The position numbers were made by a program, and so were the translations under genes. A DNA stretch of 49,809 nucleotides, taken from the NCBI GenBank assembly GCA_913048065.1, contig CAJWVG010000003.1:1-49809 (forward strand). The letters run 5' to 3'. Position 1 is the stretch's first letter. Each line of letters begins with the position of its first letter. Source of the DNA: an uncultured Gammaproteobacteria bacterium. Its GTDB lineage: Bacteria; Pseudomonadota; Gammaproteobacteria; GCA-002705445; GCA-002716945. The notes beneath the pieces are model-generated. The model was not told where the DNA came from and searched no databases. It worked only from the letters and a program-made list of their open reading frames with translations. Below, piece by piece: positions 9,062-19,397 of the stretch.

Positions 9062-9814
9062 AGATATACCTAAAATTAACCTATAAATTATATATGGTGT
9101 AAAAGAAATTTTGTTTATTGTGGATATAAATAAATAAATAGTTATATATGAAAAAATAAAAGATAAAAAAGCCCCCCAAACATATTCATTTAATATTTCA
9201 ATACTACCTAGCTTGTACAATCCAAACGACTGATAGACAGTGGCCATAAAGATAGCTGGTATAGACAATAAAAATGCTATTTGAATTGAATCCTTCCTGC
9301 TAAATCCTGCTAATAGAGCAGCGGTAATTACAATTCCTGATCTTGATACACCTGGAATGATAGCTAATGTTTGCATGATACCTATGAATATGATTGTAAA
9401 TATACTCAAGGATTTTAAACTGCTAATAGCCACAGTTTTTTTCATATCAGCTATATACAAAAATATAGCAAAGATAATAGTCATGATAGCAATAGAAGTG
9501 ACATTTCTTAGATTCATTGAAACAATATCTATAAACATTAATCCTATTATCGGCAGGGGTATAGAGCCCAATATTATTAATTTTAAATACACATTGCCTT
9601 CATGAGAAAGTGTAAAAATTTTTTTAATTTCCCTTCTATAATAAATCAAAATCGCAACTAGGGATCCAAAATGAAGTGCAATATCAAAACCTACACCTTG
9701 GTCTGGTATCCCTAAAATAGATGAAGTTAGAATTAGATGTGACTGACTTGAAATAGGTAAGAATTCAGTAATACCTTGAATAGCTGATAAAATTAATAAG
9801 TGTATAAAATCCAT
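9044..9814 (-). CDS. uppP: Undecaprenyl-diphosphatase (BacA/UppP)
   Basis: [23 protein letters not shown] ... [36 protein letters not shown]. Confidence 0.95.
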   Translation of the reverse strand: MDFIHLLILSAIQGITEFLPISSQSHLILTSSILGIPDQGVGFDIALHFGSLVAILIYYRREIKKIFTLSHEGNVYLKLIILGSIPLPIIGLMFIDIVSMNLRNVTSIAIMTIIFAIFLYIADMKKTVAISSLKSLSIFTIIFIGIMQTLAIIPGVSRSGIVITAALLAGFSRKDSIQIAFLLSIPAIFMATVYQSFGLYKLGSIEILNEYVWGAFLSFIFSYITIYLFISTINKISFTPYIIYRLILGISLIGFI

Positions 9815-9815
9815 A

Positions 9816-10943
9816 TTATAGTTTATGTAAGTGATTTAATTTTTTTGTCGATAGTAGTTGATTATCTAGATTTTTTTTCAAAACAAGAACCTTAAATATT
9901 TCACCCATTGTATTTGGCAAGAGTAGATTTTTCAATCTGTTTAGTTCAATGATTTTTTGTTCTTCTGAGTATTTTTTTTCTTCAAAGATATTAAGAATTC
10001 CTAAATTAATTAAAAAACTTGACTGACTAATGTAGCCATCAACTAAAAGATTTAGAGATTTGGCTATATTTGAGATATGCGTAAAATTAACAAAAGTCGA
10101 TATATCTTGTCTACCAATATTGATTAAAGGGTTAAAATTTGGTGTATGGTTATGCATACAAACTAAAGTTCCATCACATCTGTCCTTCAAAAAATATTCA
10201 CTGCTATGATAACCATAATCAATTATGAATATTACTCCACTGGTTAGTAAGCCCTCTAATAAAGATATCCATTTATTATAATTTAAATTTAGCTCGCTAA
10301 TATAGTTCTCATATTCCAATTTCTCGTGATTATTTTTAGCTATATCAAGCTCTCTATAAAATGAATTGTTACAGCTTTTCCAAAAATAACATAGCTTATT
10401 ATTTTCATATCCTATATATAAAGAGTCTATTTTTTTATTTTTAATCCTGAATCTTTCTGTTGGAAGCGCATCAAAAAATTCATTCGCTATAATTAAACCA
10501 TTGAGTTTCTGCTTATCTAACACATTAGTCCACTCAAATATGTCATATAGGTCAGGCAACTGGTTTTTTATTTTTTGTTTCTGAATTGTGATTAAGTATT
10601 CTGATATTTCTAGAATAATATAGTGCTTAGGTAGAATATCAAGCTTCTTTAATCTGGAAATTATAGATAAAGCTAAGCTACCATCACCTCCTCCCAATTC
10701 TAATATAGACAAATTTGGATTATCTTCCGAAAGGTTTATAAACTCATTAGAAATTGCCTCTCCAAATAGCGACGAGGAAATCGGTGCAGTGACAAAATCA
10801 CCTTTAGGGCCAAATATTTTTTTTGAATTAGTATAGTAACCAAAAGCGTTATTATATAGAACTATGTCCATATAATCAGAAAAAGATATGTGTCCTTCCC
10901 TGCGGATTTTCTCTGTTAAATATGACTCAAGATGTGTTTGCAT
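9816..10943 (-). CDS. SAM-dependent methyltransferase, MidA/NDUFAF7 (DUF185) family
   Basis: ISFSDYMDIVLYNNAFGYYTNSKKIFGPKGDFVTAPISSSLFGEA ... ILELGGGDGSLA ... IANEFFDALP. Confidence 0.88.
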   Translation of the reverse strand: MQTHLESYLTEKIRREGHISFSDYMDIVLYNNAFGYYTNSKKIFGPKGDFVTAPISSSLFGEAISNEFINLSEDNPNLSILELGGGDGSLALSIISRLKKLDILPKHYIILEISEYLITIQKQKIKNQLPDLYDIFEWTNVLDKQKLNGLIIANEFFDALPTERFRIKNKKIDSLYIGYENNKLCYFWKSCNNSFYRELDIAKNNHEKLEYENYISELNLNYNKWISLLEGLLTSGVIFIIDYGYHSSEYFLKDRCDGTLVCMHNHTPNFNPLINIGRQDISTFVNFTHISNIAKSLNLLVDGYISQSSFLINLGILNIFEEKKYSEEQKIIELNRLKNLLLPNTMGEIFKVLVLKKNLDNQLLSTKKLNHLHKL

Positions 10944-10998
10944 GATTTAATATTTTAATTATAGTGTACATTTTTTTAATTATCCTTAATATATATCT

Positions 10999-11739
10999 AT
11001 GACTATAAATAGAACAGTTTTTATTACTGGAGGTATAAGACGTATAGGGCTTATAACTTCTAAATATCTTCATAAAAACGGTTACAACATAGTTACAACT
11101 TATGATAAATCAGCCAAAGAGGCTAAAATATTACACAAAAATCTAAATTCAATAAGAAGTAATTCCTGTGAAATCATAAAAGTTAGTTTAAATTCAAAAA
11201 CAGACTACAACCTACTATATAAAAAAATAGTAAAAATTTTCGGAAGAGTAGATGTATTAATAAATAATGCCTCAAAATTCTATCCTACTAAAATCAATAT
11301 GGTTAATAATAAATCGTGGGAAGATATTATTGATACTAATCTTAGAGCCCCTTTATTCCTGTCTAAATATTTCTATCCTGAATTGAAAAAAAGAAAAGGA
11401 TCTATAGTAAATATAATTGATATTCATATTAACCCACCTCTCAAAGATCATATTATTTATAATTTAAGTAAAGCTGGCTTATTAGCTTTAACTAAAACAC
11501 TTGCAAAAGATTTGGCTCCTAGCGTTAGAGTAAACGGTGTGTCACCTGGAGCTATTATGTGGCCGGAATCTGACATGAATAATCAAAAAAAGAAAAAAGA
11601 GATTCTATCACGAATTGCTTTAAAAAGAATAGGTAATCCAGAAGACATTGCAAAAGCAGTATTATTTTTAATCAAAGATGCAGACTATGTTACTGGTCAG
11701 AATATCAATGTTGATGGTGGACGTAAACTAAATATGTAA
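10999..11739 (+). CDS. SDR oxidoreductase, pteridine reductase-like (FolM/PTR1)
   Basis: TVFITGGIRRIGLITSKYLHKNGYNIVTTY ... RVDVLINNASKFYPTKI ... VTGQNINVDGGRKLNM; beside folB/folK. Confidence 0.78.
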   Translation: MTINRTVFITGGIRRIGLITSKYLHKNGYNIVTTYDKSAKEAKILHKNLNSIRSNSCEIIKVSLNSKTDYNLLYKKIVKIFGRVDVLINNASKFYPTKINMVNNKSWEDIIDTNLRAPLFLSKYFYPELKKRKGSIVNIIDIHINPPLKDHIIYNLSKAGLLALTKTLAKDLAPSVRVNGVSPGAIMWPESDMNNQKKKKEILSRIALKRIGNPEDIAKAVLFLIKDADYVTGQNINVDGGRKLNM

Positions 11740-11747
11740 ATTGAAAT

Positions 11748-12182
11748 TTAGTTTGGCGTAATCACCAAAGGTATTAATAAAAATAAGCATAAAGAAAAAG
11801 TAACAGGTATACGTAAGTAGTATATTATAAATGAATTAGCTTTTTTTCTTAAATATATTAAATAATCAATACATAGTTGAATTAATAAAAATAATATTAG
11901 ATATGTAAACAGAATCATTTGATCAAATCCTAAGATACTAAATATTATAATTCCAAAAGAAATCAAGCTTGGAATAAAACCATATATTGTTAAAAAAATA
12001 GTCCCTTTACCAAAATCCCAATTAATCGCGCCTATGAAGGTAAATATTAATAATGTATTATACAGCATTATATTTAGTAGGATAATAGGGCTTAGATATT
12101 CCAAAAAATAAATATCTATTAAGCAATAAATATATGGTAATAATCCGATATAAGAAATAATGCATTGAATTAATATATTCAT
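11748..12182 (-). CDS. Small polytopic membrane protein, DUF3429/TMEM69-like
   Basis: Hydrophobic 144 aa with TFIGAINWDFGKGT resembling the DUF3429 motif. Confidence 0.55.
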   Translation of the reverse strand: MNILIQCIISYIGLLPYIYCLIDIYFLEYLSPIILLNIMLYNTLLIFTFIGAINWDFGKGTIFLTIYGFIPSLISFGIIIFSILGFDQMILFTYLILFLLIQLCIDYLIYLRKKANSFIIYYLRIPVTFSLCLFLLIPLVITPN

Positions 12183-12674
12183 TTATAAATCAAAATCTAT
12201 TTGAGATATAATTTGTTTCTTAATACTATGTTTGGCCATAATTTCAATATGAGATATATTCAAGGTGGGATGTATAAAATCAGCAGCAATATCTATCAAT
12301 GGTTTTAATACAAAATCATATTCAATAATTTCTTTTCTAGGTATATCAATTTTATCATTTGAAAGCACTAAATCATCGTAATATAAAATATCAATATCTA
12401 ATGTACGCGAGCTAAATTTAGTCTCATTAAAATTCCTTCCATGTTTATTCTCAATTTTTTTTAATTGCTCTTTAAGCGCATATATATCTTGTTCAGTATC
12501 AAATGAAGAAACCAGATTATAGAAATTTGGCCCATCAAAGCCCATAGATTGAGTTTCATAGACTGGCGAAACTACTATACTTTGATAATTTTTATGGAGT
12601 AATGCTATACATGATCGGATATTTTTCTCTTTTTCAAGATTACTACCGATTCCAATATAAACTTTATGTCCCAT
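12183..12674 (-). CDS. folK: 2-amino-4-hydroxy-6-hydroxymethyldihydropteridine diphosphokinase
   Basis: VYIGIGSNLEKEKNI ... SSRTLDIDILYYDDLVL ... IPRKEIIEYDFVLKPLIDIAADFIHP. Confidence 0.95.
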   Translation of the reverse strand: MGHKVYIGIGSNLEKEKNIRSCIALLHKNYQSIVVSPVYETQSMGFDGPNFYNLVSSFDTEQDIYALKEQLKKIENKHGRNFNETKFSSRTLDIDILYYDDLVLSNDKIDIPRKEIIEYDFVLKPLIDIAADFIHPTLNISHIEIMAKHSIKKQIISQIDFDL

Positions 12675-13023
12675 TATTAGTCCTTTCTATAATAACGCCC
12701 ACCTCTTTAGATCCTGTCACAGCGCCGGGTTTACTGAACCTACCCTTTACATAGCTAATATTAAATTCAGCGAAGATTAATTTAATAGTTTCTTCAGCTA
12801 AAGCCTCTATTAATAGAAATTCACTTTTCTGAATAAATGATTGCACGGTTTTTGCCACGGCCTTATAGTCAATTGTATCTTGAATATTATCAGAATCTGA
12901 TGCTTTTGATATTTCAGTGCCAAGTTCGAGATCAATACAAACAACTTGTTTAATTTTTCTTTCCCAATCATAGATTCCAATAATTGTTTCAATACATAGT
13001 TCCTTTATAAATACTATATCCAT
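12664..13023 (-). CDS. folB: Dihydroneopterin aldolase
   Basis: DIVFIKELCIETIIGIYDWERKIKQVVCIDLEL ... VKGRFSKPGAVTGSKEVGVIIER. Confidence 0.93.
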   Translation of the reverse strand: MDIVFIKELCIETIIGIYDWERKIKQVVCIDLELGTEISKASDSDNIQDTIDYKAVAKTVQSFIQKSEFLLIEALAEETIKLIFAEFNISYVKGRFSKPGAVTGSKEVGVIIERTNNGT

Positions 13024-13102
13024 TATATTTCCTGTTATTTTATATATATATATTGTATATGATTATGTTTCTGATATCATTATCTGAGTTTGGAGATATA
13101 AA

Positions 13103-13327
13103 GTGTCAAAAATATGTCAAATTACAAAAAAAGGAGTTATGTCGGGCAATAATGTCTCACATGCAAAAAATAGGACTCGAAGGAAGTTTGAACCAAATTT
13201 ACATAATCATAGATTATGGTCAGAAGTTCAAAAAAAATGGATCACTTTAAAATTATCTAATAAAGGCTTAAGAATTATTGATAAATATGGTTTGGATGCA
13301 GCCATAGAGAAATATAACATCAACTAA
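13103..13327 (+). CDS. rpmB: 50S ribosomal protein L28 (GTG start)
   Basis: [41 protein letters not shown]...; initiation codon is GTG at 13103. Confidence 0.96.
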   Translation: MSKICQITKKGVMSGNNVSHAKNRTRRKFEPNLHNHRLWSEVQKKWITLKLSNKGLRIIDKYGLDAAIEKYNIN

Positions 13328-13331
13328 TATT

Positions 13332-13487
13332 ATGAGAGAAAAAATCAGACTAAATTCATCAGCTGGCACAGGTCATTTTTATACTACAACTAAGAATAAA
13401 AAGACCATGCCTGACAAATTAGAAATTAAAAAATTTGATCCAACAATTAGAAAATATGTGATGTATAAAGAAGCTAAAATTAAGTAG
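13332..13487 (+). CDS. rpmG: 50S ribosomal protein L33 (51 aa)
   Basis: Read manually: [51 protein letters not shown], directly after rpmB; absent from the ORF track because of length. Confidence 0.96.
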   Translation: MREKIRLNSSAGTGHFYTTTKNKKTMPDKLEIKKFDPTIRKYVMYKEAKIK

Positions 13488-13491
13488 CTTA

Positions 13492-14676
13492 TTATATTAC
13501 TTTGTAACCCTTAAGACTTTCAGAAAAATCATCTAAGCAATCAATGCCTTGACTCTTTGCCTCAATACACCATGCGTTAATTGTTTCTATAAAATTTTCA
13601 TGCTTTAAGTTTCTAGCATGTAAGATGTCAAATAACTTATTCTTTAACTGATATGCTATTTTTAAAGAGTTGCATTTATCAAATATTTTACCTAATCTAT
13701 TAGTTTCTTGATTAGATATTCGATGTGGCTCTCGTGTTAGAGTAGATTTTGACTTATTTAATAAATCTTTTATATCATCACTTGCATTTTTTGTTTCATT
13801 TTTCATTATTGGCTTAAGAACATTTTTTGTATAGTTCGTAATAACTGTGAGTTTTGATCTAAGCAATGCATACCCTATTTCTGAATCGAGTTTTTCATTT
13901 AGACTACTTCCCACTATAGTTTTTGGCGCGAGTCTTTTAACATTAACTTGGCCTAAAAATGAAAATACCTTTATATAAAACCATCCAATATCAAATTCCC
14001 ATGGTTTCAACGAAAACTTTGCTGCTGTTGGGAATGCATGGTGGTTATTATGAAGTTCTTCGCCACCAATAAGAATCCCTAACGGACCTAAGTTTGTCGA
14101 ATCATCACTGGTATCATAATTTCTATAACCCCAATAATGCCCGGCTCCGTTGATGCCTCCAGCAGCAAAAATAGGTGTCCAGGCCATTTGAATTGCCCAT
14201 ATTATTATCCCAACGACACCAAATAAAAATATATTAAAAAAGAATAAAATTAGTATACCTAGATTACTTCTTGGAGTATAAATATTATTCTCTATCCAAT
14301 CATTCGGACAGTTTTGAGAATATTTCTCTATAGTATCAGGGTTATTTTTTTCATCATGGTACAAATCTGCTCCCCTAAGTAATACGGTATTAATACCATA
14401 ATATGCTGGGCTATGAGGATCATCTATAGTTTCAACCTTAGCATGATGTTTACGGTGAATAGCGACCCAATCTGCTGTTCTCATGGACGTTGTTAGCCAT
14501 AACCAGAATCTAAAAAAGTGAGCCAAAATAGGCTTTATATGAATTGCTGAATGACAAATACCTCTATGAAGATAAAGCGTAATAGCCACAATTGTTATAT
14601 GGGTAACTGTTAGTGTATAGATAAGGTAGTCTATCCACGTAAAGTCCATTATCCCATTAATTAGTAAATCATTCAT
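13492..14676 (-). CDS. Delta-9 acyl (fatty acid) desaturase with C-terminal helical extension
   Basis: HRGICHSAIHI, HRKHHA and ELHNNHHAFPTAAKFS histidine boxes. Start trimmed from 14838 to the Met at 14676 to avoid overlapping divergent mutM. Confidence 0.88.
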   Translation of the reverse strand: MNDLLINGIMDFTWIDYLIYTLTVTHITIVAITLYLHRGICHSAIHIKPILAHFFRFWLWLTTSMRTADWVAIHRKHHAKVETIDDPHSPAYYGINTVLLRGADLYHDEKNNPDTIEKYSQNCPNDWIENNIYTPRSNLGILILFFFNIFLFGVVGIIIWAIQMAWTPIFAAGGINGAGHYWGYRNYDTSDDSTNLGPLGILIGGEELHNNHHAFPTAAKFSLKPWEFDIGWFYIKVFSFLGQVNVKRLAPKTIVGSSLNEKLDSEIGYALLRSKLTVITNYTKNVLKPIMKNETKNASDDIKDLLNKSKSTLTREPHRISNQETNRLGKIFDKCNSLKIAYQLKNKLFDILHARNLKHENFIETINAWCIEAKSQGIDCLDDFSESLKGYKVI

Positions 14677-14743
14677 GTTTGTATATTTAAGATTAATGTC
14701 ATCATATGATACATTAAAAACTATGTCCAATAAATAGATTATT

Positions 14744-15550
14744 ATGCCTGAATTACCAGAAGTAGAAACTGTCGTGAAAGCTATTAATAAAAGTATTAAA
14801 TCTCGACAAATAAATAAATTTAAAATAATAAACTCCAAACTCAGATGGACTATTAGCAGCTATATCCCATCTAAAACTAAAGATAATTATATTAAAACTA
14901 TTTATAGAAGAGGTAAGTACATAATTTTTAAATTGGATATAGGATATTTAATAATACATCTAGGAATGACTGGTATTATAAAATTTATTAATGATAAGGA
15001 TCTTCCTTACGAAAAGCATGATCATTTTGATATTGAATTTAAAGATGGATATATACTGAGATATAATGATGTTAGAAAGTTTGGTTCTGTTCATTATTGT
15101 AAAAATATAGATAATCAGTTTTTGGTAAAAAAATTAGGATGTGAACCTCTAGATGATACTTTTGATAAATTTTATCTTAAAAGAGTATGCCAAAAAAAGG
15201 AAATACCCATAAAAAACCTAATAATGAATCAGACAATAGTAACTGGGATAGGAAATATATATGCTTGCGAAGCATTATTTATCTCTGAGATTAAACCACA
15301 TAAGAAAAGTAAATCGCTAACTCTAGATAATTGTGAAAAATTAGTTAATGCTATCAAATTTGTATTAAAAAAATCTATAAGGGATGGAGGGACAACATTA
15401 AAAGACTTCAAAAGTTTAGATGGAAAGCCGGGATATTTCAAACAAAAACTTTTGGTTTATGGAAAACAGTTATGCGGGTGTGGTAACGAAATAAAAATTT
15501 TAAAGATTGGTGGACGTTCTTCTTTTTATTGTAATAAGTGTCAAAAATAA
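14744..15550 (+). CDS. mutM: Formamidopyrimidine-DNA glycosylase
   Basis: MPELPEVETVV N-terminus; ...TGIGNIYACEALF...; C-terminal zinc finger CGCGNEIKILKIGGRSSFYCNKCQK. Confidence 0.97.
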   Translation: MPELPEVETVVKAINKSIKSRQINKFKIINSKLRWTISSYIPSKTKDNYIKTIYRRGKYIIFKLDIGYLIIHLGMTGIIKFINDKDLPYEKHDHFDIEFKDGYILRYNDVRKFGSVHYCKNIDNQFLVKKLGCEPLDDTFDKFYLKRVCQKKEIPIKNLIMNQTIVTGIGNIYACEALFISEIKPHKKSKSLTLDNCEKLVNAIKFVLKKSIRDGGTTLKDFKSLDGKPGYFKQKLLVYGKQLCGCGNEIKILKIGGRSSFYCNKCQK

Positions 15551-16030
15551 TTAGTTAAACTTAGACTTTAAAGATTCTAGGACTTTTTTATGGACAAACT
15601 TATCTAATCTTCCACCATGTTTAGCAATATCTTTTATTATACTGGAAGATAAGAAACCAAATTCTTCAGCTGGACTCATAAACACGCTCTCAATGTTAGG
15701 CTCCATTGATCTATTCATGCCAGCCAGTTGAACCTCATATTCAAAGTCAGAAACTGCCCGCAGTCCTCTAAGGATAACTGTAGCAGCATGCTCATTTGCA
15801 AAATCTACCAAAAGTTTATTTAAAACAAAAACCTCCACTTTATGCTCATTTTCGTAAATTCCCTCAATGAAGCTTACCCTCTCTTCAGTGCTAAATAATG
15901 TATTTTTTTGAGGGTTTTCAGCAACAGCAACTATAATCTTATCAAAGATTTTACAACCTCTTTTGATAAGGTCAGAATGACCATTCGTAATTGGATCAAA
16001 TGTACCTGGATAAACTGCTACTAACGCCAT
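15551..16030 (-). CDS. coaD: Phosphopantetheine adenylyltransferase
   Basis: AVYPGTFDPITNGHSDLIKRGCKIFDKIIVAVAENPQK ... LRGLRAVSDFEYEVQLAGMNR. Confidence 0.97.
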   Translation of the reverse strand: MALVAVYPGTFDPITNGHSDLIKRGCKIFDKIIVAVAENPQKNTLFSTEERVSFIEGIYENEHKVEVFVLNKLLVDFANEHAATVILRGLRAVSDFEYEVQLAGMNRSMEPNIESVFMSPAEEFGFLSSSIIKDIAKHGGRLDKFVHKKVLESLKSKFN

Positions 16031-16031
16031 T

Positions 16032-16604
16032 TTATATATCTCTTTTTTGAGCGATTGTATAACTTACATCGCCTATACTCAAATCTTTTATTATATTATG
16101 TGTCTTAGAGATTATTGATACAAGCTTTTGATTATAATCTTTTCTATTTTGTTCAAAATATAAATAAGAATTTTTTTTAAAATAACCTAAATCATCTAAT
16201 ACTTGAATTGTTGATTGTAATAAGTTTCCTTGAAATGGAGCATCAATAAAAATGAGATCATAGTCTTTCGAGTCGGAACATTTTAAGTATTTTATGACAT
16301 CCATTTTATGTAATTCATAGTTTTGTATATCTAGTTTTTTGAATTGGTTTTGAAGTTGATTACATATATTTAAATTATTTTCTATAAGAATGGATTTTTT
16401 TACTCCTCTTGAAATTGCTTCTGCTGACAATATTCCACTGCCACAAAATAAATCTAAACAAATCATATTATTATCAATATTAATGACATTGAATAACGAT
16501 TGACGAATGTAAGATTTTGTTGGCTTGAGATTATCATCATTAAAGAATGTTAATAGTCTGGAGTTTAACGCCCCTCCTGTAATTTTCAGCTTATTATTAG
16601 GCAA
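16032..16604 (-). CDS. rsmD: 16S rRNA (guanine966-N2)-methyltransferase
   Basis: LKITGGALNSRLLTF ... KPTKSYIRQSLFNVI ... CLDLFCGSGILSAEAISRGVKKSILIENN. Confidence 0.9.
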   Translation of the reverse strand: MPNNKLKITGGALNSRLLTFFNDDNLKPTKSYIRQSLFNVINIDNNMICLDLFCGSGILSAEAISRGVKKSILIENNLNICNQLQNQFKKLDIQNYELHKMDVIKYLKCSDSKDYDLIFIDAPFQGNLLQSTIQVLDDLGYFKKNSYLYFEQNRKDYNQKLVSIISKTHNIIKDLSIGDVSYTIAQKRDI

Positions 16605-17900
16605 TCAATCTCTTCCTACAGTTGTAATCAATATATTTTCAAAATCTATATCTGACTGTAAAGATACTTTTATGCTTTCTTTTGTGACAGCTTTTATACC
16701 TTCAAAATATTTTTTAAAATATTCTTCAGACATATTTAACTCATTTATTGCAGCAAGTGTGTCTAATCTTTTTTTATTAGTATCAAACCTAAGTTCAAAG
16801 CTTTTTAAAATGCTATTTTTTGCAATTGAAACCTCAGACTCTTTAATATCAAATTTCTTTAACTTATGTATTTCATCTTTTAATATTCTCAAAGCTTTTG
16901 ATGTGTTGGATGTTTTTGTCTGCATACCTATCTTAAGAACTCCAATATCATTATATGGCATCAAATAACTATACACTGAATATGCCAGACCATTTTTTTC
17001 TCTAATTTCTTTCACTAGCATGGAGCCAAATCCACTTCCACCAAAAATATAATTAGCGACTAAAATATTATAAAAGTTTTTGTCAGTACGTTTAACTGCA
17101 GGAATATAGATGGAGATATGTGTTTGATTGCTATCATGAAGAATATTATAAGTATCTGATGATCCACTATAATTTAAATTTTTTGCTTTTGAACTATAAG
17201 AGCTATTAAATGGTATGTTATATAAAGTTCTAGATATAAAATTTGCTGCTTCAGCCTCGTTAATATCTCCCACGAAATTTATCTTAATATTTTCTTTATT
17301 TATAATTTTTGATAAATGCTTATTAACAATATCAGAATTTAATTTTTCTATATCTTTCTTGTACCCTTCGATTGGGTGAGCATATCCAGTTCCTTCAAAG
17401 AACCTTTCATTAGATTTATAAGAAATTATCCTAGATGGTTCTAGTTCTCTATTTTCAATAGAATTCAAAATAGATTCTTTGGTAAAATCATATGCCTCTT
17501 CTGAGATTACACTATATGAAGTTAACATTTTATTAATTTGACTAGATATAAACTGCTTATTTTGATAATTACTAACGAACCTTAACGTGATAGAACTAGA
17601 ATCACGAGTTACGTTAGAAGTATAAAGCGCTCCTATTTTTTGAAAAGAATCTATAATTTTTTCATTATCAACCTTCTGAAGATGTAAAAGTTTAATTGCA
17701 TAATTAGTGATTCCTTTCTTTGCAATGTCATCCTTGCTTCCTGTGCTAAATGTAATATTAACATCAACCATAGGTAGAGATGCCTCCTCTATAAGTAAAT
17801 AATTAGGGTTTTGTTTTATATGTTGTATGGCAGGGAAAGATAGTGCATTTACACTTATAAATAACAAGATTAGTGGAGCTAATTGATAAAATATTTTCAT
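16605..17900 (-). CDS. M16 peptidase-family protein, apparently non-catalytic partner (no HxxEH)
   Basis: M16 C-domain pattern SGFGSMLVKEIREKNGLAYSVYSYL; no HxxEH; starts in a 4-nt overlap with the upstream catalytic M16 gene. Confidence 0.85.
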   Translation of the reverse strand: MKIFYQLAPLILLFISVNALSFPAIQHIKQNPNYLLIEEASLPMVDVNITFSTGSKDDIAKKGITNYAIKLLHLQKVDNEKIIDSFQKIGALYTSNVTRDSSSITLRFVSNYQNKQFISSQINKMLTSYSVISEEAYDFTKESILNSIENRELEPSRIISYKSNERFFEGTGYAHPIEGYKKDIEKLNSDIVNKHLSKIINKENIKINFVGDINEAEAANFISRTLYNIPFNSSYSSKAKNLNYSGSSDTYNILHDSNQTHISIYIPAVKRTDKNFYNILVANYIFGGSGFGSMLVKEIREKNGLAYSVYSYLMPYNDIGVLKIGMQTKTSNTSKALRILKDEIHKLKKFDIKESEVSIAKNSILKSFELRFDTNKKRLDTLAAINELNMSEEYFKKYFEGIKAVTKESIKVSLQSDIDFENILITTVGRD

Positions 17901-19243
17901 AATTTTGGCTCTATTAGGGAATAAATATAATTATTATTGACTATTTTTTTAGCTACATTTACTAAATCACTTTCTGTTACATTATTAATGTCTTCTATAT
18001 ATTCATCTAATAACTTCCAATTAAAACCTTTTGTCTCTAACATACCGACCTGCATGGCTTGATAAAAAACTGAATCAAATTTATAAATATTACTAGCTAA
18101 CAACCTAGATTTAGTATTTGATAATTCATCATCTAATAAACCATTTTTGATAAAAGAATGAAACTCATCAAATATTGCTTTTTTTAGTGTATTTGGATTT
18201 ATGCCAGTTCTTGGCGATCCCCCTATAGTTATCAAGTTCTCCTCTCTTGAATAGCTATCAAATGATATGAAAGTATTTAATGCAATTTTTTTTGTGTCCA
18301 CTAAATTTTTAGTAAATCTAGAGGCTGAACTTCCATCCATTAACTCTAGGAGCAATTCCATAGCATAAACTTCTTTCTTATTTTTAAGATCAAATGATTT
18401 ATTTTTAAATGATAATAATATTAAAGGCTCAGATACTTTGTCTGAAACCTTTATATCATTATAGGAAAGCACATAGTCTTTTTTTGTAGCTAATTCCTTT
18501 ACATTTCTACTTGGTATCTTTCCATAATACTTTTGTATTAATTCTTTAGTATTATCTATATCAAAATCGCCAGCAATTATAAGCGTAGCATTATTTGGAA
18601 CATAGAAGTTAAAGTACCATTTTTTTAACTCATCTGTATTAATATTTTCTATATCTTTCATAGTGCCTATAATTGGTATCCCATAACCACTCATACCCAA
18701 AGCTTGTATTCCAATCTTTTCAAAAACTTTCGATATCGGTTGATCATCTGTTCTGAGTCGGCGTTCTTCCTTAACCACTTCCTTTTCACTCTTTAGTTCA
18801 TTTTCATTAAAAACTAAATTACTCATTCTGTCAGATTCAAGCTTGAGTGATAATTCGAGAAAATCTTTATGAATTTTTTGATAATAGCCTGTAAAGTCTC
18901 TACCAGTAAAAGCATTCTCAGACCCTCCTACTTCTTTTATTTTTTTAGAAAACTCTCCAGGCTGAGTATTACTTGTGCCTTTAAACATCATATGTTCTAG
19001 AACATGAGATATCCCTGTTATTCCTTCATATTCATAACTTGACCCAACCTTATACCATATACTTGAAACTACGGATGGACTTCTTGAGTCTTTAATAAGA
19101 ATTACTTTTAAATTATTGGAAAGCTTGTATTCTTCAATCCTATCCGAAAATTTAAGACTCGACTCCGCAGATGCTGGTATCATTAAGCCTAAAAAAAGGA
19201 TGTTAACTATAAGGTATTTGATGAGTTTAAATTTCACACTCAA
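17897..19243 (-). CDS. M16 zinc metallopeptidase, catalytic
   Basis: GISHVLEHMMFKGTSNTQPGEFSK contains HxxEH; N-terminal signal-like segment. Confidence 0.92.
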   Translation of the reverse strand: MSVKFKLIKYLIVNILFLGLMIPASAESSLKFSDRIEEYKLSNNLKVILIKDSRSPSVVSSIWYKVGSSYEYEGITGISHVLEHMMFKGTSNTQPGEFSKKIKEVGGSENAFTGRDFTGYYQKIHKDFLELSLKLESDRMSNLVFNENELKSEKEVVKEERRLRTDDQPISKVFEKIGIQALGMSGYGIPIIGTMKDIENINTDELKKWYFNFYVPNNATLIIAGDFDIDNTKELIQKYYGKIPSRNVKELATKKDYVLSYNDIKVSDKVSEPLILLSFKNKSFDLKNKKEVYAMELLLELMDGSSASRFTKNLVDTKKIALNTFISFDSYSREENLITIGGSPRTGINPNTLKKAIFDEFHSFIKNGLLDDELSNTKSRLLASNIYKFDSVFYQAMQVGMLETKGFNWKLLDEYIEDINNVTESDLVNVAKKIVNNNYIYSLIEPKL

Positions 19244-19314
19244 ATTATATCAAAGAAATAAATTATCAAAATAATCTTTTTCTCAGGGTTTTTATGATAA
19301 ATTTACCTATTTTT

Positions 19315-19323
19315 TGCTATAAT
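19315..19323 (+). promoter_or_regulatory. Putative extended -10 (TGcTATAAT) upstream of rpoH
   Basis: TGCTATAAT in the 154-bp divergent gap; no convincing -35. Confidence 0.4.
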
Positions 19324-19397
19324 ATTGATTATTATAGAGAAAAAATCGTTTTAGTTGCTTGAATACCTTAAAATTGCCATTATAATTACCTGTAGGA

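Noticed and set aside
13053-13250. ORF-track 65-aa [23 protein letters not shown]...
   Set aside because: Overlaps rpmB (L28) in another frame. L28 at 13103 with a GTG start is unmistakable.
16605-17900. Pseudogene call for the M16 protein lacking HxxEH
   Set aside because: The frame is intact at normal length, and non-catalytic M16 partners are a known arrangement.
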